Shown here piece by piece: positions 53,151-61,120 of a stretch of DNA of 64,000 nt (the first letter of the stretch is position 1; the number at the start of each line of letters is the position of its first letter). The position numbers were made by a program, and so were the translations under genes. The notes under the pieces are model-generated. The model searched no databases. It was not told the DNA's origin and saw only the letters and a list, made by a program, of their open reading frames with translations. The stretch is from Pseudomonas migulae (GTDB taxonomy: Bacteria > Pseudomonadota > Gammaproteobacteria > Pseudomonadales > Pseudomonadaceae): the NCBI RefSeq assembly GCF_024169315.1, contig NZ_JALJWR010000001.1:3522501-3586500 (forward strand), in the 5' to 3' direction.

Positions 53151-54545
53151 TCAAACGGCGAAGATCTTGCCCGGGTTCATGATGCCGTTCGGGTCGAAGA
53201 CCGCCTTGACGGCTTTCATGTACTCGATCTCAACCGGTGAGCGGCTGTAGGTCAAGTAGTCACGTTTGGTCATGCCCACGCCGTGTTCGGCGGAAATCGA
53301 ACCGTTGTACTTCTCGACGGTTTCGAACACCCACTTGTTGACGGTCGCGCACTTGGCAAAGAACTCGTCCTTGCTCAGGTTATCCGGCTTGAGGATGTTC
53401 AAGTGCAGGTTGCCGTCGCCGATGTGGCCGAACCAGACGATTTCGAAGTCCGGGTAGTGTTCGCCGACGATCGCATCGATTTCCTTCAGGAACGCCGGGA
53501 CTTTCGACACAGTGACCGAAATGTCGTTCTTGTACGGCGTCCAGTGGGAAATGGTTTCGGAGATGTACTCGCGCAGCTTCCAGAGGTTCTGCAGCTGGGT
53601 TTCGCTCTGGCTCATCACGCCGTCCAGCACCCAACCCTGCTCGACGCAGTGCTCGAAGGTTTCCAGGGCGTGGTTGGCCACTTCTTCAGTGGTCGCTTCG
53701 AATTCCAGCAGCGCGTAGAACGGGCAATCGGTTTCGAATGGCGCGGGTACGTCGCCCCGGCCCAAGACTTTGGCCAGGGCTTTATCGGAGAAAAACTCGA
53801 AGGCCGTCAGGTCGAGCTTGCTCTGGAACGCGTGCAACACCGGCATGATCGAATCGAAATCGGCGGTGCCGAGCACCATCGCCGTAAGGTTTTTCGGGGC
53901 ACGGTCCAGACGCATGGTCGCTTCGACCACAAAACCGAGAGTGCCTTCCGCGCCGATGAACAGCTGACGCAGGTCGTAGCCGGTGGCGTTCTTGATCAGG
54001 TCCCGGTTCAGTTCCAGCAGGTCGCCCTTGCCGGTGACCACTTTCATGCCGGCGACCCAATTGCGGGTCATCCCGTAGCGAATGACCTTGATCCCGCCGG
54101 CATTGGTACCGATATTGCCGCCAATCTGGCTGGAGCCTGCGGAAGCGAAATCCACCGGGTAATAGAGGCCTTTCTCTTCAGCGACGTTTTGCAGGTGTTC
54201 GGTGACCACACCCGGCTGGCACACCGCGGTGCGGTCGGTCAGGTTCACGTCGAGGATCTGGTTCATGTAGTCGAAGGACACGACGACTTCGCCATTGGCG
54301 GCCACCGCAGCGGCGGACAGCCCGGTACGCCCGCCCGACGGCACCAGCGCCACCTTGTGTTTATTGGCCCAAAGGACGATGGCCTGGACCTGTTCGGTGG
54401 TCTTGGGAAACACGATGGCCGTCGGGGCCGGAGCGAAATGCTTGGTCCAATCCTTGCCGTAAGCGTTCAGGGAGTCGGCATCGGTCAGGACCTTGCCAGG
54501 CTCAACCAGGGTCTTCAGCTCATCAATCAGCGCAGGAATGGTCAT
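53151..54545 (-). CDS. D-2-hydroxyglutarate dehydrogenase (FAD-binding oxidoreductase)
   Basis: A 464-aa flavoprotein of the GlcD/D-lactate dehydrogenase type. VPSGGRTGLSAAAV and GSSQIGGNIGTNAGGIKVIRYG are the FAD (PCMH) domain motifs. FGHIGDGNLHLNI and EHGVGMTKRDYL are the C-terminal metal and substrate motifs. Divergent placement from serA identifies it as the D-2-hydroxyglutarate dehydrogenase: SerA makes D-2-hydroxyglutarate while oxidising 3-phosphoglycerate, and this enzyme recycles it. CGAGAG lies 8 nt before the ATG at 54545, so the upstream in-frame start at 54575 is not used. Confidence 0.9.
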   Translation of the reverse strand: MTIPALIDELKTLVEPGKVLTDADSLNAYGKDWTKHFAPAPTAIVFPKTTEQVQAIVLWANKHKVALVPSGGRTGLSAAAVAANGEVVVSFDYMNQILDVNLTDRTAVCQPGVVTEHLQNVAEEKGLYYPVDFASAGSSQIGGNIGTNAGGIKVIRYGMTRNWVAGMKVVTGKGDLLELNRDLIKNATGYDLRQLFIGAEGTLGFVVEATMRLDRAPKNLTAMVLGTADFDSIMPVLHAFQSKLDLTAFEFFSDKALAKVLGRGDVPAPFETDCPFYALLEFEATTEEVANHALETFEHCVEQGWVLDGVMSQSETQLQNLWKLREYISETISHWTPYKNDISVTVSKVPAFLKEIDAIVGEHYPDFEIVWFGHIGDGNLHLNILKPDNLSKDEFFAKCATVNKWVFETVEKYNGSISAEHGVGMTKRDYLTYSRSPVEIEYMKAVKAVFDPNGIMNPGKIFAV

Positions 54546-54749
54546 CGACAGAACTCTCGAACAATTCATGGTCATCCTGAGAACGCTTCACGTCGCAGGA
54601 ATGAGTGTTTAGCGGGGCGCCTATGCTAGCATATCGACCCCGCAGGATAGTGCCCAACGGCTGTCCCGCGGCGACGGCTTTCTTGCCGTCCGGGTCAGCA
54701 TCTGTTGACCATTTCCTGCCATTTTTCTCCGGGATACAGGTTTACGCAG

Positions 54750-55979
54750 ATGAGCAAGACTTCTCTCGATAAGAGCAAGATCAAGTTCCTTCTTCTCGAA
54801 GGCGTCCACCAATCGGCTGTCGACGTCCTCAAGTCGGCGGGCTACACCAGCATCGAGTACCTCACCGGTTCTCTGCCGGAAGCCCAGCTGAAGGAAAAGA
54901 TCGCCGATGCTCACTTCATCGGCATTCGCTCCCGCACTCAACTGACCGAAGAGATCTTCGATCACGCGAAGAAGCTCGTGGCTGTAGGGTGTTTCTGCAT
55001 CGGCACCAACCAGGTTGACCTGAACGCTGCCCGCGAACGCGGCATCGCGGTGTTCAACGCTCCGTACTCCAACACTCGCTCCGTTGCCGAGCTGGTGCTG
55101 GCCGAAGCGATCCTGCTGCTGCGTGGCATCCCTGAGAAGAACGCTTCCTGCCACCGTGGCGGCTGGATCAAGAGTGCGGCCAACTCCTTCGAAATCCGCG
55201 GCAAGAAGCTGGGCATCGTCGGTTACGGCTCGATCGGTACGCAACTGTCGGTCCTGGCTGAAGGCCTGGGCATGCAGGTGTACTTCTACGACACCGTGAC
55301 CAAGCTGCCACTGGGTAACGCCACCCAGGTCGGCAACCTGCACGAGCTGCTGGGCATGTCCGACATCGTCACCCTGCACGTTCCGGAAACCGCTGCGACC
55401 CAGTGGATGATCGGCGAGAAGGAAATCCGCGCCATCAAGAAGGGCGGCATCCTGATCAACGCCGCGCGCGGCACCGTGGTCGAGCTGCAAGCCCTGGCGG
55501 ACGCAATCAAGGACAAGCACCTGATCGGCGCGGCCATCGACGTGTTCCCGGTGGAGCCACGCTCCAACGACGAAGAGTTCGAAAGCCCGCTGCGTGGCCT
55601 GGACAACGTGATCCTGACCCCGCACATCGGTGGTTCCACCGCTGAGGCGCAAGCCAACATCGGTCTGGAAGTGGCAGAGAAACTGGTCAAGTACAGCGAC
55701 AACGGTACTTCGGTATCGTCCGTGAACTTCCCGGAAGTGGCCCTGCCGGCTCACCCTGGCAAGCACCGCCTGCTGCACATCCACGAGAACATCCCGGGTG
55801 TGATGAGCGAGATCAACAAGGTCTTCGCCGAAAACGGCATCAACATCTCCGGTCAGTTCCTGCAGACCAACGAGAAAGTCGGCTACGTGGTGATCGACGT
55901 CGACGCCGAGTACTCGGAAATGGCGCAAGAGAAGCTGCAGCACATCAACGGCACCATTCGTTGCCGCGTGTTGTTCTAA
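54750..55979 (+). CDS. serA: D-3-phosphoglycerate dehydrogenase SerA
   Basis: First step of serine synthesis, 3-phosphoglycerate to 3-phosphohydroxypyruvate, with reduction of 2-oxoglutarate to D-2-hydroxyglutarate in this type. The 409 aa have an NAD domain (LGIVGYGSIGTQLSVLAEGLG), the catalytic ARGTVVELQALADAI and HIGGSTAEAQANIG stretches, and a C-terminal ACT domain from about 337. The ATG at 54750 is set by the MSKTSLDKSKIKFLLLEG start. A strong terminator follows at 55996-56025. Confidence 0.97.
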   Translation: MSKTSLDKSKIKFLLLEGVHQSAVDVLKSAGYTSIEYLTGSLPEAQLKEKIADAHFIGIRSRTQLTEEIFDHAKKLVAVGCFCIGTNQVDLNAARERGIAVFNAPYSNTRSVAELVLAEAILLLRGIPEKNASCHRGGWIKSAANSFEIRGKKLGIVGYGSIGTQLSVLAEGLGMQVYFYDTVTKLPLGNATQVGNLHELLGMSDIVTLHVPETAATQWMIGEKEIRAIKKGGILINAARGTVVELQALADAIKDKHLIGAAIDVFPVEPRSNDEEFESPLRGLDNVILTPHIGGSTAEAQANIGLEVAEKLVKYSDNGTSVSSVNFPEVALPAHPGKHRLLHIHENIPGVMSEINKVFAENGINISGQFLQTNEKVGYVVIDVDAEYSEMAQEKLQHINGTIRCRVLF

Positions 55980-55995
55980 TCGCGACTTGAGTGAC

Positions 55996-56025
55996 AAAAA
56001 AAGGAGACCTTCGGGTCTCCTTTTT
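55996..56025 (+). terminator. Rho-independent terminator of serA
   Basis: GGAGACC (56003-56009), TTCG tetraloop, GGTCTCC (56014-56020), then TTTTT. A run of A residues precedes the stem, so it also works for the convergent DUF4399 gene. Confidence 0.95.
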
Positions 56026-56042
56026 CATGGGCGCTACTAACG

Positions 56043-56468
56043 TTACTTAACGTTGACGGTGATCTTCTCGGAGACGATCGGCGGATCGAAGGCCATATGG
56101 TTCATGTCGCCCAACTCCAGCTGCAAGGTGTGCTTGCCAGGTGTCAGCGTCAGCTCGGTCTCTGTCTGCGCCTTGCCGAAATGAACGTGATTGGCATCGG
56201 CCGGGATGACTGCCCCTGCTGGAACTACTTCCTTGGCATCGACCAGCAAATGGTGGTGACCAGTATTCTTGGTGGCATCCCCCGCTGGCGCCAACGCAAC
56301 GTTCTCGACAGCGAATTTGATTTTGAAAGTTTGCGGTACAGTCCCACCATCTTTAGGAGAAACGATGGACACTTCAGCCCCCTTGGGTGCCGGCGTAGCC
56401 GCACTGGCCAGCACTGAAACGCCCATCAACAGGCCAGCCAAAGCAGCTCGTGACATAAAGGTTTTCAT
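56043..56468 (-). CDS. DUF4399 periplasmic protein
   Basis: A 141-aa exported protein with a signal peptide (about 1-23, ending ASA). The mature part is beta-rich. It has TGHHHLLVD and NHVHFGKAQTE as conserved histidine motifs, and a PGKHTLQLELGD strand near the end. Copper- or metal-type binding is possible because of the clustered histidines, but no function is established for the family. It ends convergently with serA at the shared terminator. Confidence 0.8.
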   Translation of the reverse strand: MKTFMSRAALAGLLMGVSVLASAATPAPKGAEVSIVSPKDGGTVPQTFKIKFAVENVALAPAGDATKNTGHHHLLVDAKEVVPAGAVIPADANHVHFGKAQTETELTLTPGKHTLQLELGDMNHMAFDPPIVSEKITVNVK

Positions 56469-56604
56469 TCTCTTCTCCAGTTTTTTCGTAAAATCCGCGC
56501 GGCCATGACAACTTCACGGCCATTCGTTGTCGAAGGCTCTCGACAACCATAGCAAAGCGAGCCTGAACCAGCGCGTCGCGATAAATGTATTCAAAGGAGT
56601 GACC

Positions 56605-57189
56605 ATGCGCTTTTTGCCTGGCCTGATCTGCCTGCTACCCCTTCTGAGCCCTTTGGCTCATGCCGAATTGATTGACGACGTAAACGACCGTGGCGAGTTG
56701 CGCATTGCCCTTGAGGCTAATACACCGCCCTTCAATTTCAAGGACGAAGGCCAACTCAGTGGCTTCGAAGTCGAGTTGGGTCAACTGCTCGCCAATGAAC
56801 TGGATGTGCGGGCCGACTTTGTCGTCACCGATTCCAGCGATCTGTTGACCGGCGTCGAAAGCGGCAAGTACGACGTCGCCATCAATCACATAGCAGTGAC
56901 CCCGGAACTCAACGATCGTTTCGACTTCAGCGAACCTTACATTCACACCAATGCGCATTTGATCGCGCAGAAAGAAGAGCCGCGTTCGATCCTGCTGGTG
57001 CAATCGCTGACGGAAGAAAAACCGAAAGACGCCCCGGCGGTGAACCTGGCGATTCCGTTTCAGAAAGGTAACCCGGCGTTCCACGCCAGCCTGGAAAACG
57101 CATTGCAGCGGATCAAGGCGGATGGGCGGATGGCGGCGCTGGAGAAGAAATGGTTTGGGGCGGATGCGAGCGTAGAGCTGAAACCCTGA
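56605..57189 (+). CDS. Short periplasmic solute-binding protein (SBP_bac_3), apparently lacking part of lobe 2
   Basis: A 194-aa exported protein with a signal peptide (ends AHA). ELRIALEANTPPFNFKDEGQLSGFEVEL and KYDVAINHIAVTPELNDRFDFSEPY match family 3 binding proteins of the cystine and glutamine type. After AHLIAQKEEP the usual GKKVGV region and about 75 residues of lobe 2 are missing; the C-terminal KADGRMAALEKKWFGAD is intact. The frame is unbroken. AAGGAG at 56593-56598 fixes the ATG at 56605. No permease or ATPase gene is adjacent. It may be a shortened receptor or a decayed gene that kept its frame. Confidence 0.8.
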   Translation: MRFLPGLICLLPLLSPLAHAELIDDVNDRGELRIALEANTPPFNFKDEGQLSGFEVELGQLLANELDVRADFVVTDSSDLLTGVESGKYDVAINHIAVTPELNDRFDFSEPYIHTNAHLIAQKEEPRSILLVQSLTEEKPKDAPAVNLAIPFQKGNPAFHASLENALQRIKADGRMAALEKKWFGADASVELKP

Positions 57190-57210
57190 TTTCAGGCTGA
57201 TGAATACCTT

Positions 57211-57259
57211 GTGGGAGCGGCGGTGCGAGCAAGTCGAATCGTCGCACCGCCGCTCCCAC
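57211..57259. repeat. Variant palindrome GTGGGAGCGGCGGTGCGA
   Basis: GTGGGAGCGGCGGTGCGA (57211-57228) and TCGCACCGCCGCTCCCAC (57242-57259) form an 18-bp perfect stem around a 13-nt loop. It shares only the outer GTGGGAGCGG with the usual REP, and has GGTGCGA instead of CTTGCTC. It lies between the convergent solute-binding-protein and DUF523 genes. Confidence 0.85.
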
Positions 57260-57278
57260 ATTTGTTTAGTGTTGGGCG

Positions 57279-57764
57279 TTAGTCCAGGGTTGTCAGCGCC
57301 GCCGCAGCTTGCGGCAACTCCAGTTCGCTGAAAACTTGCACACCATGGCGCTTGAGCAACGCAGCAGTGACGCCTTCACCGCTGACCTTCACGCCACTGA
57401 ACGTCCCGTCATAAGTCAGCAGATTTCCGCAAGACGGGCTGTTGGCCTTGAGCAAGGCAATGCGGATGCCGTGTTTCTGCACCAGCTCCAGCGCCTGATA
57501 AGCCCCTGAAAGAAACTGCGCACTGACATCTTCACCTTCAGTGGTGATGACCAACGCCTGACCCTCCAGCACATCACCACCCTGCCCGCCCGGAATCTCC
57601 GCCGCCGCCCGTGGCGTCGGCAACCCGCCGGCGACCTCAGGGCACAACGGCACGACGCGACCTTCGTCGAGCCACTGCTGAAGCTGATCGAACGGCCCGC
57701 TGGCCCCGCCGTCATAACGCACGCGGTGGCCGAGCAGACAGCGACTTACCAGAATTTTCTGCAT
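57279..57764 (-). CDS. DUF523 family protein
   Basis: A 161-aa protein starting MQKILVSRCLLG, the DUF523 signature, with RYDGGAS and LCPEVAGGLPTPR. Cysteines at CLL, LCPE and SPSCG could bind metal. The family function is unknown; some members are fused to DUF1722. The open frame is longer upstream (shadow of the dioxygenase gene). The real ATG is at 57764, 2 bp after the stop of that gene, so the two genes are co-transcribed. Confidence 0.85.
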   Translation of the reverse strand: MQKILVSRCLLGHRVRYDGGASGPFDQLQQWLDEGRVVPLCPEVAGGLPTPRAAAEIPGGQGGDVLEGQALVITTEGEDVSAQFLSGAYQALELVQKHGIRIALLKANSPSCGNLLTYDGTFSGVKVSGEGVTAALLKRHGVQVFSELELPQAAAALTTLD

Positions 57765-57766
57765 GA

Positions 57767-58399
57767 TCAGAACGGCTCGTTGCCACGGCGCTGGAACCAG
57801 CCGGTCAATGACAGGCGATCGCGGGTCGCGGGCAGGACTTCGTGGGGCACCTCGCCCGACAGGAACACCACCAGGCATCCGCCGGTAGGCACCACATCGT
57901 ATTCGACGCCATCCTTGAGGTACATGCGCAACTGACCGCCGTGCTCCGGCAACCAGGCGTCGTTGAGGTAGACCACCGCCGAGACCATGCGCCGATCGTC
58001 GTCGCGGAAGCGGTCGACATGCTTGAGGTAGAAAGCACCGGGCGGGTACATCGCAAAATGGCTTTCGAAATCTTCCAGGCCCAGATACAGACCGCGATTC
58101 ATGGCCTCGCGCAGGCTGTCCATCAACTGCAGATAGCTGTCGCACGCCAGCGCCTGACCGGGCTCGATCCACTGGATCTTGTCGCCGCGAATCCCCTCGC
58201 GAATCTCCGATGTCGGCCCACGGCCCACGGCGGCCGGGGCCAGTTCACCCTCGGCGGCACGTTTATGGCACTCAGCGGCCAGCGCCCGAGTCAGATCCAG
58301 AGGCAGGAAAATATTCTGCTGCGACCAGCCGCGTTCAGCCAGGTCGTCGACGATACGTAACAGCAGCGGGTGATCAGAGGGTATTTGCATGGCGCGCAT
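57767..58399 (-). CDS. PiuC-like 2-oxoglutarate/Fe(II) dioxygenase
   Basis: A 210-aa 2OG-Fe(II) oxygenase domain protein. The iron-binding motif is HVDRF (His-x-Asp) near 127, with a distal His in EVPHEVLPATRDRLSLTGWF and the Arg that binds 2-oxoglutarate. The size and the YPPGAFYLKHVDRF motif resemble prolyl-hydroxylase-like and PiuC enzymes. The TGA and the following ATG of DUF523 are 2 bp apart. The substrate is unknown. It is divergent from the DUF2059 gene. Confidence 0.85.
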   Translation of the reverse strand: MRAMQIPSDHPLLLRIVDDLAERGWSQQNIFLPLDLTRALAAECHKRAAEGELAPAAVGRGPTSEIREGIRGDKIQWIEPGQALACDSYLQLMDSLREAMNRGLYLGLEDFESHFAMYPPGAFYLKHVDRFRDDDRRMVSAVVYLNDAWLPEHGGQLRMYLKDGVEYDVVPTGGCLVVFLSGEVPHEVLPATRDRLSLTGWFQRRGNEPF

Positions 58400-58507
58400 A
58401 GTATTCCTGTGCCCGCAAATCCGACAGAGCCGCGCAGCGGCTTGATACGAATTCTCGACAAGTCCGTATGCCGCACGGAGAATAGTCGCCTGCTGACAGG
58501 AGTCCCT

Positions 58508-59260
58508 ATGCGCCGTTTGCTTTTCTCACTGCTGATGTTCTGCGTTTTGCCCGCCTGGGCAGACGGCCACGACCAGTTGTACAAGGTCGCCGGCTGGCCA
58601 GAACAACGCGCGCATTTCAGCGATGCCCTCTCAGCCGCTCAACAGCGTTACCAGAACAGCCTGCCGCCCGCCGTGTTTCAGGCGCTGGTGAATAACAGCA
58701 ATCAGCGCTTCGCCCCGCAGGCCGTGGACCAGCGCGCCGAAGCGCAATTGCGCAAGACCCTCGCTGATCCGAAGCCGGCACTGACGTTCTTCCAGTCACC
58801 GCTGGGCAAGAAAATCGTGGCCGCCGAGCTGCTGGCGACCCGTCGTGATCAGTTGGCGAAGAACGCCAAGGGCCTGCCGAAGATTCAAGCCAGTGACAGC
58901 CGCATGCTGATCATCGGTCACCTCGCCCAGGCCTTGCCCGCGCGTGAGGCCGGTGCGGAAGTCAGCCTGGCGATTGCCGGCGTCGCGGCCGACAGCCTGA
59001 GCTCGATGATCCCCGGCCTGCTCGGCGGCGGTCAGGCGCAAGGGCTGTTGAACGGTCAGCGCCAGCGCTTGATGGACCAGATCGGCAGCGATTTGAACAA
59101 CACGCTGCTGTATGTCTATCGCGACCTGTCGGATAACGAGCTGGAGGAATTCGCCACGTTTGCCGAGTCGGCTGAAGGCAAGGCGTATTACCAGGCGGCG
59201 TTGGCGGCGATTCGGGCGGGGTTGGCGGTGGGGCAGAATCCTTCGAGCCTCAGCCAGTAA
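58508..59260 (+). CDS. DUF2059 exported protein
   Basis: A 250-aa helical exported protein with a signal peptide (LLFSLLMFCVLPAWA, ends near residue 19). The C-terminal YVYRDLSDNELEEFATFAESAEGKAYYQA is the DUF2059 motif. Function unknown. AGGAG at 58498-58502 supports the ATG at 58508; the upstream in-frame extension lacks support. It is divergent from the dioxygenase gene. Confidence 0.82.
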   Translation: MRRLLFSLLMFCVLPAWADGHDQLYKVAGWPEQRAHFSDALSAAQQRYQNSLPPAVFQALVNNSNQRFAPQAVDQRAEAQLRKTLADPKPALTFFQSPLGKKIVAAELLATRRDQLAKNAKGLPKIQASDSRMLIIGHLAQALPAREAGAEVSLAIAGVAADSLSSMIPGLLGGGQAQGLLNGQRQRLMDQIGSDLNNTLLYVYRDLSDNELEEFATFAESAEGKAYYQAALAAIRAGLAVGQNPSSLSQ

Positions 59261-59280
59261 TTTCGGCGCCTGCAAGGGCC

Positions 59281-59367
59281 CCTTCGCGAGCAAGCCCGCT
59301 CCCACATTGGACTGTGCTCTCCCCAACAACTCGGTCTACTGTGGGAGCGGGCTTGCCCGCGAAGGGG
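59281..59367. repeat. REP inverted pair (REPIN)
   Basis: CCTTCGCGAGCAAGCCCGCTCCCACA (from 59281) and TGTGGGAGCGGGCTTGCCCGCGAAGG (to 59366). The left arm is of the GCGAGCAAGC subtype and the right arm of the GCCCGC subtype, a mixed pair. It lies between the convergent DUF2059 and lipase-like genes. Confidence 0.9.
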
Positions 59368-59379
59368 CCGGGACGGGCG

Positions 59380-60327
59380 CTAAAGATTCCGGCCCTTGAT
59401 CCGCTTGCTCAAAAACCCGAAATACTCCCCGCGCAACGCCACCGTCTCATTCGCCAAATGATGCCGAGCCTCAGGCAACATCAACACCTGAGGCCGATCG
59501 AACTTGGCTTTCAGCACCTCAAGGTTGTGCTCCCAATCCACCGTCATATCCGCCTGCCCCTGCACGATCAGTGGCTGGCGCAGGCTGCCAGGCGCGGCCT
59601 CGATGCGTTTGATCCACCGCGCCAGCGCACCGACCCAGGCTGTCGGCAGGCGCAGCGGTTGCAACGGATCGGCTTGCAGGAAGGGCAGGAAATCCGGGTC
59701 GTTGGAGTTCTCGCTGAAGCGCCGGGCGATGGCTTTGACGAACGGCTTGAGCAGGTAATAACTGAGCTGCGACCACCCCCAGGCCCGAGGCCTCACCAGG
59801 GGTGACAACAGGATCACCTGGCCCTGCGCCGGACTGCTCGCGCCTTCATTCAGCACATGGTCGATCACGATGGCGCCACCGGTACTCTGCCCGCACAGGT
59901 GCCACGGCTGCGGCAGATCAAGCGACTTCGCCTCGGCGAACAGCCCTTGCAGCGTGTCCTGATACTCGGCGAAATCCTTGATGCTCGCCCGTTCGCCACT
60001 GGACAGACCGTGCCCCGGCAAGTCGCAGGCAATCACCGCAAAGCCCTGGTCCAGGGCCCACTCGATCACATGCCGGTAAAGCCCGGTGTGATCGTAGAAA
60101 CCATGAAACACAAACAACGTCGCCTTCGCCCGTTCCGGCCACCAGAGCTGGCTGACCAGTTCATAACCGTCCACCTCGAATCGCCCCAGGCCACCGCGTA
60201 GCTGACGCCCCGGAAAATCCAGGCCGTAGAACCGCTGGTACGCCAGCGCCTCCACGGTCAGCGGCTGCCACTCGGCCAAAGGCCGCAGGCCGGCACGCAA
60301 ATGATCAGGGTCGAAAGTGGCGGACAT
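59380..60327 (-). CDS. Alpha/beta hydrolase, monoacylglycerol lipase type
   Basis: A 315-aa serine hydrolase. HLCGQSTGGAIVIDHVL provides the nucleophile elbow (GQSTG, Ser near residue 149). FVFHGFYDHTGLYRHV is the oxyanion region (HGFYDH), and LPEARHHLANE gives the catalytic His. DLPGHGLSSGER is typical of the monoglyceride lipase and lysophospholipase branch. No signal peptide. The substrate is not known. Confidence 0.87.
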   Translation of the reverse strand: MSATFDPDHLRAGLRPLAEWQPLTVEALAYQRFYGLDFPGRQLRGGLGRFEVDGYELVSQLWWPERAKATLFVFHGFYDHTGLYRHVIEWALDQGFAVIACDLPGHGLSSGERASIKDFAEYQDTLQGLFAEAKSLDLPQPWHLCGQSTGGAIVIDHVLNEGASSPAQGQVILLSPLVRPRAWGWSQLSYYLLKPFVKAIARRFSENSNDPDFLPFLQADPLQPLRLPTAWVGALARWIKRIEAAPGSLRQPLIVQGQADMTVDWEHNLEVLKAKFDRPQVLMLPEARHHLANETVALRGEYFGFLSKRIKGRNL

Positions 60328-60424
60328 TGGCGATTCCAGAGCACGAAGCGGACTTTATAAGCCTGCGATATTCATCTGTCGCGGCAAGCATGGCAAGCTG
60401 GGCGACCTTCGAGGATCGACACCC

Positions 60425-61006
60425 ATGCGTTCGCCCTACCGCACCACACTGCTTGCCAGCCTGCTCGTCCTCGTGTGTGCCGGAGTTTTGTGGGCGGCTT
60501 ACGACTGGTTTCAGGGACGCTATCTGCGCGCGTTCAGCTCACACACCGCCGTGTTCTCCGGCGACCCGTTGCGCCTGCCCGACAACCTCGCCGGCCCCGG
60601 CGCCATCCGCCTCGTGCATTTCTGGGACCCGGCCTGCCCGTGCAATGTCGGCAATCAGCAGCACCTGAGCGAGCTGGTCGAGCAATACGCTGCGCAGGGC
60701 GTCGAATTCTATGCGGTACAAAAGCCCGGCAGCCACGGCCAGTTGCCCAGCACCTTGAGCAGCCTGAAAACCATCACCGTCCTCCCTGGCTCGGAACAGA
60801 TCCCGGCCAGCCCCGCCGTAGCGATCTGGGATCGCAGCGGCACACTCGCCTACTTCGGTCCTTACAGCGAGGGCCTGACCTGCAACTCGAGCAACAGCTT
60901 TATCGAGCCGATCCTGCAAGCGTTAAACGCCGGCCGCGCGGTGAATGCCACCCACACACTGGCGGTCGGGTGTTACTGCCCGTGGCCTGTCGATACAACG
61001 AAGTAG
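60425..61006 (+). CDS. DUF6436-like thioredoxin-fold membrane-anchored protein
   Basis: A 193-aa protein with an N-terminal membrane anchor (LLASLLVLVCAGVLWAAY near 10-27). The domain that follows has LVHFWDPACPCN, where a thioredoxin-like CxC pair replaces CxxC, and a late GCYCPWP. It thus looks like a periplasmic redox-fold protein. I use the ATG at 60425 because the anchor starts there. A specific role is unknown. It lies 114 bp upstream of the penicillin-acylase-like gene. Confidence 0.72.
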   Translation: MRSPYRTTLLASLLVLVCAGVLWAAYDWFQGRYLRAFSSHTAVFSGDPLRLPDNLAGPGAIRLVHFWDPACPCNVGNQQHLSELVEQYAAQGVEFYAVQKPGSHGQLPSTLSSLKTITVLPGSEQIPASPAVAIWDRSGTLAYFGPYSEGLTCNSSNSFIEPILQALNAGRAVNATHTLAVGCYCPWPVDTTK

Positions 61007-61120
61007 CGACACGCAAGGCAACAAGAATCCCTCCTACGGGTGATGGGCCGATTCGGCAGGTCGTGTTAAACAGTGACGCCAGGGAATTGCTGCCACTCAT
61101 AACAAGAACAAGGAATCGCC

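Noticed and set aside
54621..55997. 458-aa open frame opposite serA
   Set aside because: Shadow of serA; no ribosome site or family motif.
57765..58172. N-terminal extension of the DUF523 frame to 58172
   Set aside because: Alternate frame of the dioxygenase gene; the ATG at 57764 gives the standard start.
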